From Bermanella sp. WJH001 (GTDB lineage Bacteria; Pseudomonadota; Gammaproteobacteria; Pseudomonadales; Oceanobacteraceae), in NCBI RefSeq assembly GCF_030070105.1, contig NZ_JASJOO010000002.1, positions 1,178,001-1,242,000 of the forward strand: a DNA stretch of 64,000 bases, in the 5' to 3' direction. The notes beneath the pieces were generated by a model, which saw only the letters and a list, made by a program, of their open reading frames with translations, did no database searches and was not told where the DNA came from. Shown one piece after another: positions 26,553 through 36,420 of the stretch. The number at the start of each line of letters is the position of its first letter. The first letter of the stretch is position 1. The position numbers and the translations under genes are program-made.

Positions 26553-27280
26553 AATCGAGCATTTTCCGGTTTCAGTTTTAAGACAATTTGACGAAATTGT
26601 TTTTCAAATAGTGTGGCATCTTCAGGTACGGGAAAGTTCCCTACCTTCCATACAGCCTGCTCAGCACTTCGATCCAGTGCGGTATTACCACTAGACTCTA
26701 GTAACAATACTTCAGTGACCTCACCTGTTGGCACCAAGTAAACACGTAACACGACCTCTTCATCGTGTTTGGCACTCGGAGGGAAACGCCAAACAGACTG
26801 AATGAGCGCGTTAATCTGGCTGCTGTAATCGGCCACTTGCTGTTGATCTTTTAAAGCTTGTTTGGCCTGCGCTTCTTTTTGCTCCGCTTCTGCACGGGCG
26901 TTATGCGCCTCTTCTTTTTCTAGTGCATCTAAAAAATCAGCACCAGGCAAAGGCAATGGTTTGGCAGGCGCTATTTCTTTTTTGATAACGGTTTCGGCTT
27001 TTTTAGTTTCTACTTTTGTAACCGGCTTTGGTTTTACTTTTTCTACCGGTTTTGGTTTTTTAGCGGGCGCTTGTTTTTTAGGCTGCTTTACTTTGGCTGC
27101 TTTTGGTTTAGGTTCGTTTAATTGAACAATACGTGCGGCAATGTGTTGTGGCACTTTCACAACTCTATCTTCGTGCCCAATCCATTGGTTTGTCAGCAAT
27201 AACAGCAATACCAAAATAATCAGCCCAGAGCCTAACGCTGGTATTTTAAAACTGGTTGGATCAGAAAAATTCAGCACCAT
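26549..27280 (-). CDS. tolA: Tol-Pal cell envelope protein TolA
   Basis: TolA spans the periplasm and transmits proton-motive energy from TolQR to TolB-Pal. The 243-residue product has one N-terminal membrane helix (about 18-34), a long lysine/alanine/proline-rich and helical stalk (about 50-150) and a C-terminal TonB-like domain (INALIQSVWRFPPSA, VYLVPTGEVTEVLLLES). It is shorter than the 421-residue E. coli TolA, mostly in the helical stalk. It overlaps tolR by one base and tolB by four. Confidence 0.95.
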   Translation of the reverse strand: MVLNFSDPTSFKIPALGSGLIILVLLLLLTNQWIGHEDRVVKVPQHIAARIVQLNEPKPKAAKVKQPKKQAPAKKPKPVEKVKPKPVTKVETKKAETVIKKEIAPAKPLPLPGADFLDALEKEEAHNARAEAEQKEAQAKQALKDQQQVADYSSQINALIQSVWRFPPSAKHDEEVVLRVYLVPTGEVTEVLLLESSGNTALDRSAEQAVWKVGNFPVPEDATLFEKQFRQIVLKLKPENARL

Positions 27281-27708
27281 TATTTGCCTGGCTCCGGCGC
27301 TTCAGTGACTAAACCTACTCCTTGTGCGCCGGCTGCTTGCAAAGTGCTCATGAGGTCGATCACTTTGCCATAGGCAACCGTTTGATCTCCTCGCACTAAA
27401 ACATCGGTATCAGGCTGCTGCTTTAAAATTTTGGACACGTATTTATGTACATACTCTAAATTAACAGCAGTGTCTTCTTCGCGACCACGCTCGATAATGT
27501 ACTGACCAGTATCTTTTATGGTAACAATAACAGGTACTTTATTTTTATCCGATTTAATAGGCTCGCTCGCTACTTTCGGCAAATCCACCCGCACACCTTG
27601 AGTCAGCTGGGGCGCTGTAATCATAAAGATAACCAGCAATACCAGCATTACGTCAATGTAAGGTACCACATTCATTTCAGCGATTGGGCGACGCTTTTGC
27701 TTAGCCAT
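27280..27708 (-). CDS. tolR: Tol-Pal system protein TolR
   Basis: TolR pairs with TolQ as the proton-driven motor of the Tol system. The 142-residue protein has a single membrane helix containing the functional aspartate (MNVVPYIDVMLVLLVIFMI) and a periplasmic ExbD-like domain (VDLPKVASEP, VLVRGDQTVAYGKVIDLM). It overlaps tolQ by 8 bp and tolA by 1 bp. Confidence 0.97.
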   Translation of the reverse strand: MAKQKRRPIAEMNVVPYIDVMLVLLVIFMITAPQLTQGVRVDLPKVASEPIKSDKNKVPVIVTIKDTGQYIIERGREEDTAVNLEYVHKYVSKILKQQPDTDVLVRGDQTVAYGKVIDLMSTLQAAGAQGVGLVTEAPEPGK

Positions 27709-28435
27709 TTTTTTCTACCGTTGCTGAAACTGGAGGCACTGGGGTTTCCGGTACCACTTTATTCTTTTTATATACTTGGCGATGTAGGATGCTAATAAAC
27801 TCTTCACCAAAGGTTTCATAGCTACTAATCACTTGATCAACCTTGGTGGTGAAACGGTTATAGAAAATTACCGCAGGGATCGCCGCAAACAAACCAATCG
27901 CCGTTGCAATTAACGCTTCTGCAATACCCGGTGCCACTGTCGCTAAAGTGGCTTGGTGTACGTTCGCCAAACCTCTAAAACTGTTCATAATCCCCCAAAC
28001 AGTACCAAACAAACCCACATAAGGACTGGTTGAACCGACGGTGGCCAAAAATGGTAAATGCAGTTCAAGCAATTCGGATTCTCGCGTGGTTGCAACACGC
28101 ATTGCTCGTTGAGTGCCTTCCATAACCGCTTCTGGATCAGCATTACTTTGCTGGCGCAGGCGGCTAAACTCACGAAAACCCGCTGTGAAAATATTCTCAA
28201 CACCAAAAGCAGGTGGTTCTTGGTTTATTTCTTTGTACAGCTGACTTAAATCCATGCCAGACCAAAAACGATCTTCAAATTCGGTAAAGCTATTTTTAGC
28301 CGCATTTAGTACACGTTGACGCTGAATTATAATCATCCACGAAGCAAACACAGCCGCCAGCAAAATAAGCATGACACCTTGCACTACCCAGCTAGCATTT
28401 GAAATTAACGACCACAAGGTCATGGATTCATTCAC
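27701..28435 (-). CDS. tolQ: Tol-Pal system protein TolQ
   Basis: TolQ is the inner-membrane proton channel subunit. The 244-residue protein has three membrane helices: about 12-34, then two in the second half including VGLFGTVWGIMNSFRGL and ALIATAIGLFAAIPAVIFYN. The family glycine-rich motif is preserved. It follows ybgC by 2 bp and overlaps tolR. Confidence 0.97.
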   Translation of the reverse strand: MNESMTLWSLISNASWVVQGVMLILLAAVFASWMIIIQRQRVLNAAKNSFTEFEDRFWSGMDLSQLYKEINQEPPAFGVENIFTAGFREFSRLRQQSNADPEAVMEGTQRAMRVATTRESELLELHLPFLATVGSTSPYVGLFGTVWGIMNSFRGLANVHQATLATVAPGIAEALIATAIGLFAAIPAVIFYNRFTTKVDQVISSYETFGEEFISILHRQVYKKNKVVPETPVPPVSATVEKNG

Positions 28436-28437
28436 AC

Positions 28438-28860
28438 TTAACTCCTTATCTCATCACTGATCGTAATGAGGCTTAAAATGGCTTGTGGTAATGCCATTGG
28501 TTTTTTATTAGTAGCGTCAATACACGCTATTGTGACATCAGCGTGTAGTTTTTGTTCGTTTTCAGTTTGTATGGTTTGTTGCATTTTTAATGAGGCTTTT
28601 TTAACCGCTATTATGTTTACACTGACGGTTAACGCATCATCCAATTCGGCAGGCTTTTGCCATTTGATATTCATATCTCGCACAACAAACAACACATTTT
28701 GCTGCTTTAAAAGAGACTGATTAAACCCTAACTCTCGCAACCACTCAGTACGTGCACGCTCGAGAAAATACAAGTAACGCGCGTGATAAACAATACCTCC
28801 AGCATCGGTATCTTCAAAATAAACCCGTACAGGCCAATTAAATTCACTCACGTTAGTCAC
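28438..28860 (-). CDS. ybgC: tol-pal-associated acyl-CoA thioesterase YbgC
   Basis: YbgC is a hot-dog fold acyl-CoA thioesterase thought to act in phospholipid metabolism. The 140-residue protein has the family catalytic motif [28 protein letters not shown], with the active Asp in DTDAGG. The gene overlaps the ruvB stop by 8 bp and is followed at once by tolQ, its normal position. Confidence 0.95.
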   Translation of the reverse strand: MTNVSEFNWPVRVYFEDTDAGGIVYHARYLYFLERARTEWLRELGFNQSLLKQQNVLFVVRDMNIKWQKPAELDDALTVSVNIIAVKKASLKMQQTIQTENEQKLHADVTIACIDATNKKPMALPQAILSLITISDEIRS

Positions 28861-29872
28861 TTGTACTCATTGTTAAACCAAAATGGGTGTAAGCATGTTC
28901 GGTAACCACTCGCCCCCTTGGGGTACGCATCATAAACCCTTGCTGAATTAAATAAGGCTCTAACACATCTTCAATGGTGTCACGCTCTTCACTGATAGCC
29001 GCTGCGAGTGAATCAACACCCACAGGACCACCACCAAATTTTTCAATCATGGCTAACAGCAAACGGCGGTCCATATGATCAAGACCATGGGTATCGACAT
29101 TCAACATATTAAGCGCAAGATCTGCCATATCTTGAGTAACCACACCATCCCCTTTTACCTCAGCGTAATCACGTACTCGACGCAGCAATCGGTTGGCAAT
29201 TCGTGGAGTGCCTCGCGAGCGCATGGCCACTTCTTTTGCACCATGACCATCGATCTCAACACCTAATAAACTTGCACTGCGACTCACGATACCCGTTAAG
29301 TCTGCCACATTATAAAATTCTAAACGTTGCACGATACCGAAGCGGTCACGTAATGGAGACGTCAACAAACCCGCACGCGTGGTAGCACCAATTAATGTGA
29401 ACGGCGGCAAATCAATTTTAATGGAGCGCGCCGCCGGCCCCTCCCCTACCATAATATCAAGTTGATAATCTTCCATGGCGGGATACAACACTTCTTCTAC
29501 AGATGCACTTAAACGATGTATCTCATCAATAAATAAAACATCCCCTTCTTCAAGGTTGGTCAATAACGCGGCTAAGTCACCGGCTTTTTCTAATACAGGG
29601 CCAGAAGTCGATTTGATATTGACCCCAAGCTCATTGGCCATGATGTTAGCTAGGGTGGTTTTACCCAATCCAGGTGGGCCAAATATTAGGGTGTGATCCA
29701 GTGCTTCTTGGCGCGCCTTAGCCGCACCAATGAATATTTCCATTTGCTCACGCACCGCAGGCTGACCTTCATAATCCGCCAATTTAGTAGGACGAATAGC
29801 ACGGTCTTGTGGGGTTTCTTGCTGGATGAGTTGTTCGTTATCCGCACTAACAAAGCGATCGCTTTCTATCAT
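28853..29872 (-). CDS. ruvB: Holliday junction branch migration helicase RuvB
   Basis: RuvB is the AAA+ motor that drives Holliday junction migration with RuvA. The 339-residue protein has the signature [18 protein letters not shown], Walker [13 protein letters not shown], Walker B FIDEIHRL, sensor GATTRAGLL and the C-terminal winged helix ([25 protein letters not shown]). It lies 29 bp after ruvA and overlaps ybgC. Confidence 0.98.
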   Translation of the reverse strand: MIESDRFVSADNEQLIQQETPQDRAIRPTKLADYEGQPAVREQMEIFIGAAKARQEALDHTLIFGPPGLGKTTLANIMANELGVNIKSTSGPVLEKAGDLAALLTNLEEGDVLFIDEIHRLSASVEEVLYPAMEDYQLDIMVGEGPAARSIKIDLPPFTLIGATTRAGLLTSPLRDRFGIVQRLEFYNVADLTGIVSRSASLLGVEIDGHGAKEVAMRSRGTPRIANRLLRRVRDYAEVKGDGVVTQDMADLALNMLNVDTHGLDHMDRRLLLAMIEKFGGGPVGVDSLAAAISEERDTIEDVLEPYLIQQGFMMRTPRGRVVTEHAYTHFGLTMSTSD

Positions 29873-29901
29873 GACTGCATCTCTTAATAACCGTCTTTTA
29901 A

Positions 29902-30513
29902 TTACTGCTTTAACATGCCTTTAAGGGCAAAACGAATCAAATCTTCTGCACAGGTAACTGGGGTTTTAATGGCAGAGATGGCTTTTGCAGCTTCGGTGGG
30001 TTTATAGCCAAGGGCAATTAATGCCCCTTCTGCTTCTTGTATCCAATGCTCTTGACCCGCAGGCTCTGGGTTTGCCGCGGCCATCAATGGTAAATCACTA
30101 TCAACTTGCCACTCTTTTAATCGATCTTTCATTTCGACCACTAAGCGCTCTGCGGTTTTTTTGCCAATGCCAGGAATGCGCACCAAGGTGGCAGTATCAC
30201 CGTCATGAATGGAGCGCACAAACGATTGCGCTTCAATGCCAGACAATATGGCCAAGGCTAATTTAGGCCCCACACCGGATACTTTAATGAGTGCGCGAAA
30301 AAGAGCACGCTGCTGCTTATCAGAAAAACCATACAACAATTGGGCATCTTCACGCACTACAAAATGAGTATGTAATGACACCTGCTGACCAAGTTCTGGC
30401 AACTTGTAAATGGTGGTCATGGGCGCAAGCACTTCATAGCCTATGCCATTAACATCAATTAATAATTCAGGGGATTGTTTTTCAACCAAGGTGCCACGGA
30501 TACGACCAATCAT
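29902..30513 (-). CDS. ruvA: Holliday junction branch migration protein RuvA
   Basis: RuvA recognises Holliday junctions and loads RuvB. The 203-residue protein has domain I ([28 protein letters not shown]), the helix-hairpin-helix pair ([36 protein letters not shown]) and the RuvB-contacting C-terminal domain ([17 protein letters not shown]). A LexA-like box lies 26 bp upstream of its start. Confidence 0.98.
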   Translation of the reverse strand: MIGRIRGTLVEKQSPELLIDVNGIGYEVLAPMTTIYKLPELGQQVSLHTHFVVREDAQLLYGFSDKQQRALFRALIKVSGVGPKLALAILSGIEAQSFVRSIHDGDTATLVRIPGIGKKTAERLVVEMKDRLKEWQVDSDLPLMAAANPEPAGQEHWIQEAEGALIALGYKPTEAAKAISAIKTPVTCAEDLIRFALKGMLKQ

Positions 30514-30538
30514 AGAAAACGCTGCTTATTATTGTGAA

Positions 30539-30558
30539 TACTGTATTTATAATCAGTA
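30539..30558 (-). promoter_or_regulatory. LexA (SOS) box upstream of ruvAB
   Basis: The 20-bp site reads TACTGT, an 8-bp AT core (ATTTATAA), then TCAGTA on the plus strand. The LexA consensus is TACTGT-N8-ACAGTA. Only one base of the two half-sites differs. It lies in the 85-bp gap between ruvC and ruvA, where SOS control of ruvAB but not ruvC would be expected, as in E. coli. Confidence 0.7.
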
Positions 30559-30598
30559 TAGGTTACCCAATCCTTAGGGCGATGGCTAGTTGCGGCGG

Positions 30599-31126
30599 TT
30601 AAAACACTTTTAAACGGCCATTTTTTTGCTTGCTGCCGCCCGCTTGTGCCACAAGATTTTGTGAAGAGTAGGCATGGGTAATGGCAATGGCTAAGGCATC
30701 GGCCGCATCCGCTTGGGGCTTACCCGGAAGGTTGAGTAATATTTGCACCATATGCTGCACTTGCTCTTTATCCGCTGCGCCCCGCCCTGTCACCGCTTGT
30801 TTGACCGAGCGTGCAGCGTATTCAAATACGGGTAACTCTTTCATGCTGGCCGCTACTATGGCGCTGCCTCTGGCTTGACCTAACTTAAGGGCAGAGTCCA
30901 CGTTTTTTCCCATGAATACTTGCTCAATGGCAAATTCATTTGGATTTTGCTCATCAATTATTTGTGTCACACAGGTGAAAATCTGCTTAAGGCGAAATGC
31001 CAAGTCTTCAGAGGTATCAATACGAATACAGCCCGAGGTGATATAGCGTAACTTGCTGCCTTGTGCATGAATGACACCAAAGCCTGTTAAGCGTGAACCT
31101 GGGTCAATTCCTAAAATAATAGCCAT
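30599..31126 (-). CDS. ruvC: Holliday junction resolvase RuvC
   Basis: RuvC cuts Holliday junctions symmetrically after RuvAB migration. The 175-residue protein has the catalytic acidic residues: Asp7 in [12 protein letters not shown], Glu in [11 protein letters not shown] and the C-terminal Asps in [14 protein letters not shown]. The gene opens the ruvC-ruvA-ruvB series, with ruvAB separated by a LexA-like box. Confidence 0.97.
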   Translation of the reverse strand: MAIILGIDPGSRLTGFGVIHAQGSKLRYITSGCIRIDTSEDLAFRLKQIFTCVTQIIDEQNPNEFAIEQVFMGKNVDSALKLGQARGSAIVAASMKELPVFEYAARSVKQAVTGRGAADKEQVQHMVQILLNLPGKPQADAADALAIAITHAYSSQNLVAQAGGSKQKNGRLKVF

Positions 31127-31256
31127 AATGTCGCTCGCATAATCATTGCTTTATTTTACCCAGTTCCCAAGAGATACCTAGTGCTTACTTCAAATGCTGG
31201 GAACTTTCTTATGCTTAACGCTTCTCAACACATATACTCATGAAAGGTCTGTTAAT

Positions 31257-31958
31257 ATGAAAACGCTTACTTTATTGGCTCTAGGTAGCTTACTTTTATT
31301 AGCTGGTTGTGGCTCAAGCAGTGATTCGGTTGAAAGCGATACAGCTGGTGATGTGAATTTTCGAGTGACCTTTACCACCACTTGGAATGGCACAGATTTC
31401 CCCACAAATTACCCAAGTAATGCCCATTGGTCACCCCTTGTTGGCACCGTTCATAATGAACAAGTTATTTTTTGGGCCCCTAATGATCAGCCAGCCACCG
31501 CCGGCATTAAAAGCATGGCGGAAACCGGCAGTACTTCTGCGTTTGATTCTGAAATTCAAACTGCTAAAGCGGCGGGATACAGCCAAGGGCGCATTCAAGC
31601 TTCTGGAATTAGCACTGGCAGTGGTATTACCAGCATTGAGTTTTCAACGTCAGATACCTACCCACTACTCACTTTAACCAGCATGGTTGCACCTAGCCCA
31701 GACTGGTTTGTGGGCGTACACGGTTTAGCATTACAAGATGAAGAAGGTGAATGGATTGAAACACAAACCATTAACCTTGAAATTTATGATGCAGGTACAG
31801 ATGACGGCGTACAATTTACTTCTGCAAATAGTGATACCAGCTCGCAAAACCTATCTATCAGCTTACTCAGCTCAGATCGTGCCGATACCGATATAGAAAA
31901 TGGTCAACACTTCAGTTCAGGTAAATATGTTGGCACCTTATTGATTGAAAAAATTTAA
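31257..31958 (+). CDS. spondin-domain lipoprotein
   Basis: The start at 31257 has an AAAGG site and begins a lipoprotein signal (MKTLTLLALGSLLLLAGCGS). The 233-residue product is essentially one spondin N-type domain: FRVTFTTTWNGTDFPTNYP, AHWSPLVGTVHNEQVIFWAP, MAETGSTSAFDSEI and WFVGVHGLALQDEEGEW. Spondin domains are calcium-binding, beta-sandwich modules best known from animal extracellular matrix. Bacterial lipoprotein versions are common in marine species but have no assigned function. It is probably attached to the outer membrane. It is divergent from ruvC. Confidence 0.88.
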   Translation: MKTLTLLALGSLLLLAGCGSSSDSVESDTAGDVNFRVTFTTTWNGTDFPTNYPSNAHWSPLVGTVHNEQVIFWAPNDQPATAGIKSMAETGSTSAFDSEIQTAKAAGYSQGRIQASGISTGSGITSIEFSTSDTYPLLTLTSMVAPSPDWFVGVHGLALQDEEGEWIETQTINLEIYDAGTDDGVQFTSANSDTSSQNLSISLLSSDRADTDIENGQHFSSGKYVGTLLIEKI

Positions 31959-32101
31959 CCATTACTTCTCTATAAAATGCATCCCCGATAAAAGCACTCG
32001 GGGATGACGCCATCACCCTACCTATCGCTTCTTTTTTGCTTCAACCACTCTTTGCGGCATAATACAAAACATCCAATCAATCCAAATCACCACGAGACGC
32101 A

Positions 32102-32635
32102 ATGAGCACGCTACTTTTTCAACTAGTTTTAAAACAATGGGATAAAAGCCAGCGCCAGCCAGAGCAACAAACTGCCATTGCTAGCCAAGCAATTATTTAC
32201 CCTATCAATTCGCAGCCTGAGTTCATGTTATTTGAAAAGCCGTGTGTGTTAGACCAACATGCGCTGGACTTTGCACAAGAGCCATTAGAAGACATAAGCG
32301 CCGAATTACTTAGCTCTAAAGATGCTGGGCGCGCTATCTCAAAAACCTTTCTTAAAGATGGCCGCGCCAAACTAGACCGCTTTATCATTTCACACTCGGC
32401 GCAAGAGTTTCACCTTGCCTATGAAGATGAAGAGGGCATAGTCACTGAAATTGGCAATTTAGAAAACGGCTGGATTCAAGCTAAATATGAGTGGCGCTAT
32501 CGGGTTGAAAAAAACAACGAAATTTTTTGGCAATATGAAGAAGTAATATTAAATGCCGCTTTGGTTGATACGGTGAACGCCGATGCATTTTTACAACAAC
32601 CACCAGCGCTTGTATTTAACGCCTGCCAACTTTAA
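32102..32635 (+). CDS. hypothetical cytoplasmic protein
   Basis: This 177-residue protein has no signal peptide or membrane segment. It is acidic with aromatic-rich beta-like stretches (FHLAYEDEEGIVTEIGNLENGWIQAKYEWRYR). The tail NAALVDTVNADAFLQQPPALVF suggests a compact fold. I do not recognise a family. A good intrinsic terminator follows 8 bp after the stop, and the gene is flanked by the spondin lipoprotein and convergent aspS, so it forms its own transcription unit. Confidence 0.65.
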   Translation: MSTLLFQLVLKQWDKSQRQPEQQTAIASQAIIYPINSQPEFMLFEKPCVLDQHALDFAQEPLEDISAELLSSKDAGRAISKTFLKDGRAKLDRFIISHSAQEFHLAYEDEEGIVTEIGNLENGWIQAKYEWRYRVEKNNEIFWQYEEVILNAALVDTVNADAFLQQPPALVFNACQL

Positions 32636-32642
32636 TTAACCC

Positions 32643-32700
32643 AAAAAAAAGAAGCCCGCAGGCTTCTTTTTTATTAATAATGACGGGTGCTTTCGCACCC
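32643..32700. terminator. terminator between the 32102 gene and aspS, plus a second hairpin
   Basis: AAGAAGCC / GGCTTCTT with a CGCA loop lies between an A-run and a T-run (32643-32672), so it can serve both strands. A second stem GGGTGC-TTTC-GCACCC (32685-32700) lies 6 bp past the aspS stop. Confidence 0.85.
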
Positions 32701-32706
32701 TATTCA

Positions 32707-34476
32707 TTACTTGGTTTCTTTGGCGCGTAACTGAATACCCACTTCACGTAGGTTTTTCGTTTCAACCACACCTGGTGCCATGGTCATGACACACGCCGCA
32801 GATTGCGTTTTAGGGAACGCGATCACTTCACGGATGCTTTCAGAGCCCGTCATTAGCATGATTAAACGGTCAAGACCGAATGCTAAACCACCGTGTGGTG
32901 GTGCACCAAATTGCAGTGCGTCTAGTAAGAAGCCAAACTTCTCACGTTGCTCTTCTTCAGTGATGTTCAGAATTTCAAATACCACTTTTTGCATTTCTTG
33001 ATCGTGAATACGGATCGAACCACCACCAAGCTCACAACCGTTTAATACCATGTCGTATGCACGGGACAAGGCTTTGGCTGGGTCTGCTTTTAACTCTTCT
33101 GGCGTGCAAGAAGGCGCTGTGAATGGGTGGTGAATGGCAGTTAAACCGCCGTCTGAAGTTTCTTCAAACATTGGGAAATCAACAACCCACATTGGCGCCC
33201 ATTCTTTGATTAGCATGTTTAGATCTAGACCTAGTTTCACACGCAGAGCACCTAGTGCTTCGTTTACGATGGTTTCTTTATCGGCACCAAAGAATACGAT
33301 GTCGCCGTTCTTCGCTTCGATTTTTTCCATGATCTTCATGGTATTGTCATCGCCGATGAACTTAATGATTGGAGACTGCAGGCCTTCAACGCCTTTTTCA
33401 ATCTCGTTAACCTTGATCCAAGCCAGACCTTTAGCACCGTAAATACCAACAAATTTCGTGTATTCATCGATTTGCTTACGAGACAGTTCAGCACCGCCTG
33501 GTACTTTAAGAGCAGCAACACGACCCTTAGGGTCTTTAGCTGGGCCAGCGAATACCTTGAATTCGATATCTTGTAAGAATTCAGCCACGTCCACTAATTC
33601 CATAGGAATACGCAGGTCAGGCTTATCAGAACCAAAACGGCTCATGGCTTCGCTGTATGGCATGTGTGGGAATTCACCCAAATCAATATCCATTTGATCT
33701 TTGAATACTGCTTTAATCATGCTTTCAGCAGCACCCATGATGTCTTTCTCTTCAATGAAAGACGCTTCCATATCAATCTGAGTAAATTCAGGCTGACGGT
33801 CAGCACGTAAGTCTTCATCACGGAAACATTTGGCGATTTGGTAGTAGCGATCAAAACCCGACACCATCAACAATTGCTTGAACAATTGAGGAGACTGCGG
33901 CAAGGCAAAGAATGAACCTTGGTGAGTACGGCTAGGCACCAAGTAATCACGAGCACCTTCTGGGGTTGCACGGGTCAAAATTGGGGTTTCGATATCTAGG
34001 AAACCTTGCTGATCCAAAATGTTACGAATTTGAGTGGTCACTTTGTGACGGAAACGCAAGTTTTGCTGCATTTCATCACGACGTAAGTCCATATAACGAT
34101 ACTTAAGACGAACATCTTCACCCACTGGGCTGTAATCATCTAATGGGAACGGAGGCGTATTCGCTTTGTTTAAGATGTTGATCGCTTTACCAAGGATCTC
34201 AATCTTACCCGTGGTCATGTTGTCGTTTTCACTACCGGCTGGGCGAGCACGCACAAGACCTGTAATTTGCACCACGTATTCGCTACGAACACTGTCTGCG
34301 GTATTGAATGCTTCAACCGTATCAGGGTCAAATACCACCTGAACCAAACCTTCACGGTCGCGAACGTCAAGGAAGATAACGCCACCATGGTCACGGCGAC
34401 GGTGTACCCAACCGCAAAATGTTACGGTCTCATCGACCAATTTTTCTGTAATTTCACCACAGTAATGGCTGCGCAT
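32707..34476 (-). CDS. aspS: aspartate--tRNA ligase
   Basis: AspS charges tRNA-Asp. The 589-residue class II synthetase has the N-terminal OB-fold ([23 protein letters not shown]), motif 2 ([19 protein letters not shown]), the bacterial GAD insertion (about 290-420) and motif 3 ([16 protein letters not shown]). Its length equals the bacterial-type AspRS. It stands alone, with its terminator at its 3' end and a 316-bp upstream gap shared with a divergent signalling gene. Confidence 0.98.
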   Translation of the reverse strand: MRSHYCGEITEKLVDETVTFCGWVHRRRDHGGVIFLDVRDREGLVQVVFDPDTVEAFNTADSVRSEYVVQITGLVRARPAGSENDNMTTGKIEILGKAINILNKANTPPFPLDDYSPVGEDVRLKYRYMDLRRDEMQQNLRFRHKVTTQIRNILDQQGFLDIETPILTRATPEGARDYLVPSRTHQGSFFALPQSPQLFKQLLMVSGFDRYYQIAKCFRDEDLRADRQPEFTQIDMEASFIEEKDIMGAAESMIKAVFKDQMDIDLGEFPHMPYSEAMSRFGSDKPDLRIPMELVDVAEFLQDIEFKVFAGPAKDPKGRVAALKVPGGAELSRKQIDEYTKFVGIYGAKGLAWIKVNEIEKGVEGLQSPIIKFIGDDNTMKIMEKIEAKNGDIVFFGADKETIVNEALGALRVKLGLDLNMLIKEWAPMWVVDFPMFEETSDGGLTAIHHPFTAPSCTPEELKADPAKALSRAYDMVLNGCELGGGSIRIHDQEMQKVVFEILNITEEEQREKFGFLLDALQFGAPPHGGLAFGLDRLIMLMTGSESIREVIAFPKTQSAACVMTMAPGVVETKNLREVGIQLRAKETK

Positions 34477-34792
34477 ACTGAATTCCCAAATCTATCTTAT
34501 TTAAATATATCGATTATTCGTCGTACTTAGAGCCAAGCCCATTGAGCACGAATGTTACGGATATGTGAATTAAAGACATTCACGAGGTTTACCGCCTTCA
34601 CTGACAACAGGAATTATCACTGTTTATCAGCTATTTACCTCTATTTGACCCAAGGTCACTTCATTCTTATGGCAAGGCACAAGGTACCTCAACATAACCT
34701 GATTCTTTAAAAGGCGAGCATTATACCCATTTTGCACGAAATTCCGACATCTTGTGTGGCCCTGCTATGCTTTATTTATACAAGGAGATGCC
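34477..34792. other. divergent intergenic region between aspS and an Hpt/HD-GYP-like gene
   Basis: The 316-bp gap must hold promoters for aspS (minus) and the Hpt/HD-GYP-like gene (plus). I see no RNA gene, no attenuator with a T-tract and no convincing short coding frame. A ribosome-binding site (AAGGAG, 34782-34787) precedes the plus-strand start. Confidence 0.4.
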
Positions 34793-35899
34793 ATGGCAAA
34801 CCTAACAATCGCCAATTTTGATGTTGATCTGGTCAGCGATCTAAAAGATGAGCTAGAAGAAAAGCGCCAATGCTGCAATGACCACCTGCTCAATCTAGAA
34901 GGCAAGCCCGACAGCATCGATACCATTAACCTGCTTTTTCGTGATGTTCACACGGTTAAAGGGGATCTTGGCATTATGGGCATAAGCCAATATCTCCCGC
35001 TATTACAGGCCATCGAAGACATACTGGACACCCTCAGAAAACAACAAAACAAATACACCCCTGCACTGGGTGACGTATTGCTGCTGAGTCTAGACATGAC
35101 CTTTAATGAGCTAGATAAGTTCATAAACGGCATTGATGACTTTAACCAAGCAAACTATAACGAATTAGCAAGCCAAATCACCAAGCTCGCTACCTTGTCT
35201 AATCACGACTATGACCAACAGATATTAAGTGTTCTGCAACGCATGGCTCCAGAAACCACACCCGTAGAAGAGCTCGAAGAAATGCAAAACAAGCTGTATT
35301 TCACCGAGCAAGAAATCAACGAAGAAGTGGCGTTTTTCATGCAGTTGAGCTTGTTAGTAGATCAACGCAGCCCCTATGGCCCTGGTCGCACAGAGCGCAT
35401 GTTTGAACTGGCCATGAATATGAATCAACTAGCCGGCAACCCCATCGATACGAATCAGTTACAAACTGCGCTGTATTTACACGACCTCGCGATGGCGTTT
35501 TTTCCTAAAGGCATGGCCGATAAAGCCAGTGCCCTGAGCCATAAAGATTGGCAGTGGGTTAAAAGTCACGTGACACTGGTTCACCAGATGATCAGTAGTT
35601 TTGAGGTTTGGGACAGCGCTGCAGAAATTATTTTACACCACCACGAACGCATCGACGGCAGTGGCTACCCCAATGCACTTAAAGAAAATGAAATCTGCGA
35701 AGGCGCAAAACTACTAGCCATTGTCGATACATTTGAAGCCATCACTCAAACCCGAGCCTACCAACAAAGTCAACAACGACCAATGGTAAGAGCCATTGTA
35801 GAAATCAATCAGCAAGCCGGTTCACTTTTTTGCCCTATCTGGGTAGAGCACTTTAATCAAGCTGTTAAACGCCTTCACATAAAAATAGCTAAAAAATAG
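34793..35899 (+). CDS. Hpt-domain / degenerate HD-GYP fusion protein
   Basis: The start at 34793 is fixed by an AAGGAG site six bases upstream. The 368-residue protein has an N-terminal histidine phosphotransfer domain (about 1-120) with its phosphorylatable His53 in FRDVHTVKGDLGIMG. A coiled region and an HD-GYP-like domain (185-365) with LHDLAM at 229-234 and HHHERIDGSGYP at 282-293 follow. The first metal-binding histidine expected before the HD pair is replaced (GPGRTERM), and the usual DIGK after it reads DLAM, so hydrolysis of cyclic-di-GMP is uncertain. It plausibly joins a phosphorelay to c-di-GMP signalling. Confidence 0.82.
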   Translation: MANLTIANFDVDLVSDLKDELEEKRQCCNDHLLNLEGKPDSIDTINLLFRDVHTVKGDLGIMGISQYLPLLQAIEDILDTLRKQQNKYTPALGDVLLLSLDMTFNELDKFINGIDDFNQANYNELASQITKLATLSNHDYDQQILSVLQRMAPETTPVEELEEMQNKLYFTEQEINEEVAFFMQLSLLVDQRSPYGPGRTERMFELAMNMNQLAGNPIDTNQLQTALYLHDLAMAFFPKGMADKASALSHKDWQWVKSHVTLVHQMISSFEVWDSAAEIILHHHERIDGSGYPNALKENEICEGAKLLAIVDTFEAITQTRAYQQSQQRPMVRAIVEINQQAGSLFCPIWVEHFNQAVKRLHIKIAKK

Positions 35900-35986
35900 G
35901 CATTTTTTCACTTTTTTGCTTGCTTGGTGCTCTTAGTTGTTTGTATATTCGTGCACACGAAACACAAAAACAACAAGGACTCAGCT

Positions 35987-36406
35987 ATGGCAGCTAAAAA
36001 AACCGCAAAGAAAGCAGCAGTTAAAAAACCAGCCGCTAAAAAAACCGCCGCTAAAAAAGCACCAGCAAAAGCCGCACCAGCTAAAAAGTTGACCGCTGTT
36101 GCCGAGCGTTATAACAAAACACAAATCCTAACTGAAATTGCAGAAAACACTGAACTGACTAAAAAACAAGTTCAAGCAGTTTTAGACAACCTAGGCGACG
36201 TAATCGAACGTCACGTTAAAAAGCGTGCAGTTGGTGAGTTCGTTCTTCCTGGTCTACTAAAAATCCAAGCCGTTAAAAAGCCTGCGAAGAAAGCCCGTAA
36301 AGGTATTAACCCTTTCACTGGTGAAGAAACAACGTTCAAAGCGAAGCCTGCTTCAATTGCAGTTAAAATTCGCCCACTGAAAAAACTTAAAGAAATGGCT
36401 GAATAA
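35987..36406 (+). CDS. HU-family DNA-binding protein with lysine/alanine tail
   Basis: The start at 35987 has an AAGGAC site and opens a low-complexity tail (MAAKKTAKKAAVKKPAAKK) of about 38 residues rich in K, A and P, like histone H1. A complete HU/IHF fold follows from about residue 42 (NKTQILTEIAENTELTKKQV, IERHVKKRAVGEFVLPGLLKI, RKGINPFTGEETTFKAKP). HU proteins bend and wrap DNA. The tail should add non-specific DNA compaction. An upstream in-frame start at 35924 adds a hydrophobic segment unlikely to be used. A strong terminator follows. Confidence 0.9.
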   Translation: MAAKKTAKKAAVKKPAAKKTAAKKAPAKAAPAKKLTAVAERYNKTQILTEIAENTELTKKQVQAVLDNLGDVIERHVKKRAVGEFVLPGLLKIQAVKKPAKKARKGINPFTGEETTFKAKPASIAVKIRPLKKLKEMAE

Positions 36407-36420
36407 GCATTCCTTTAAAA

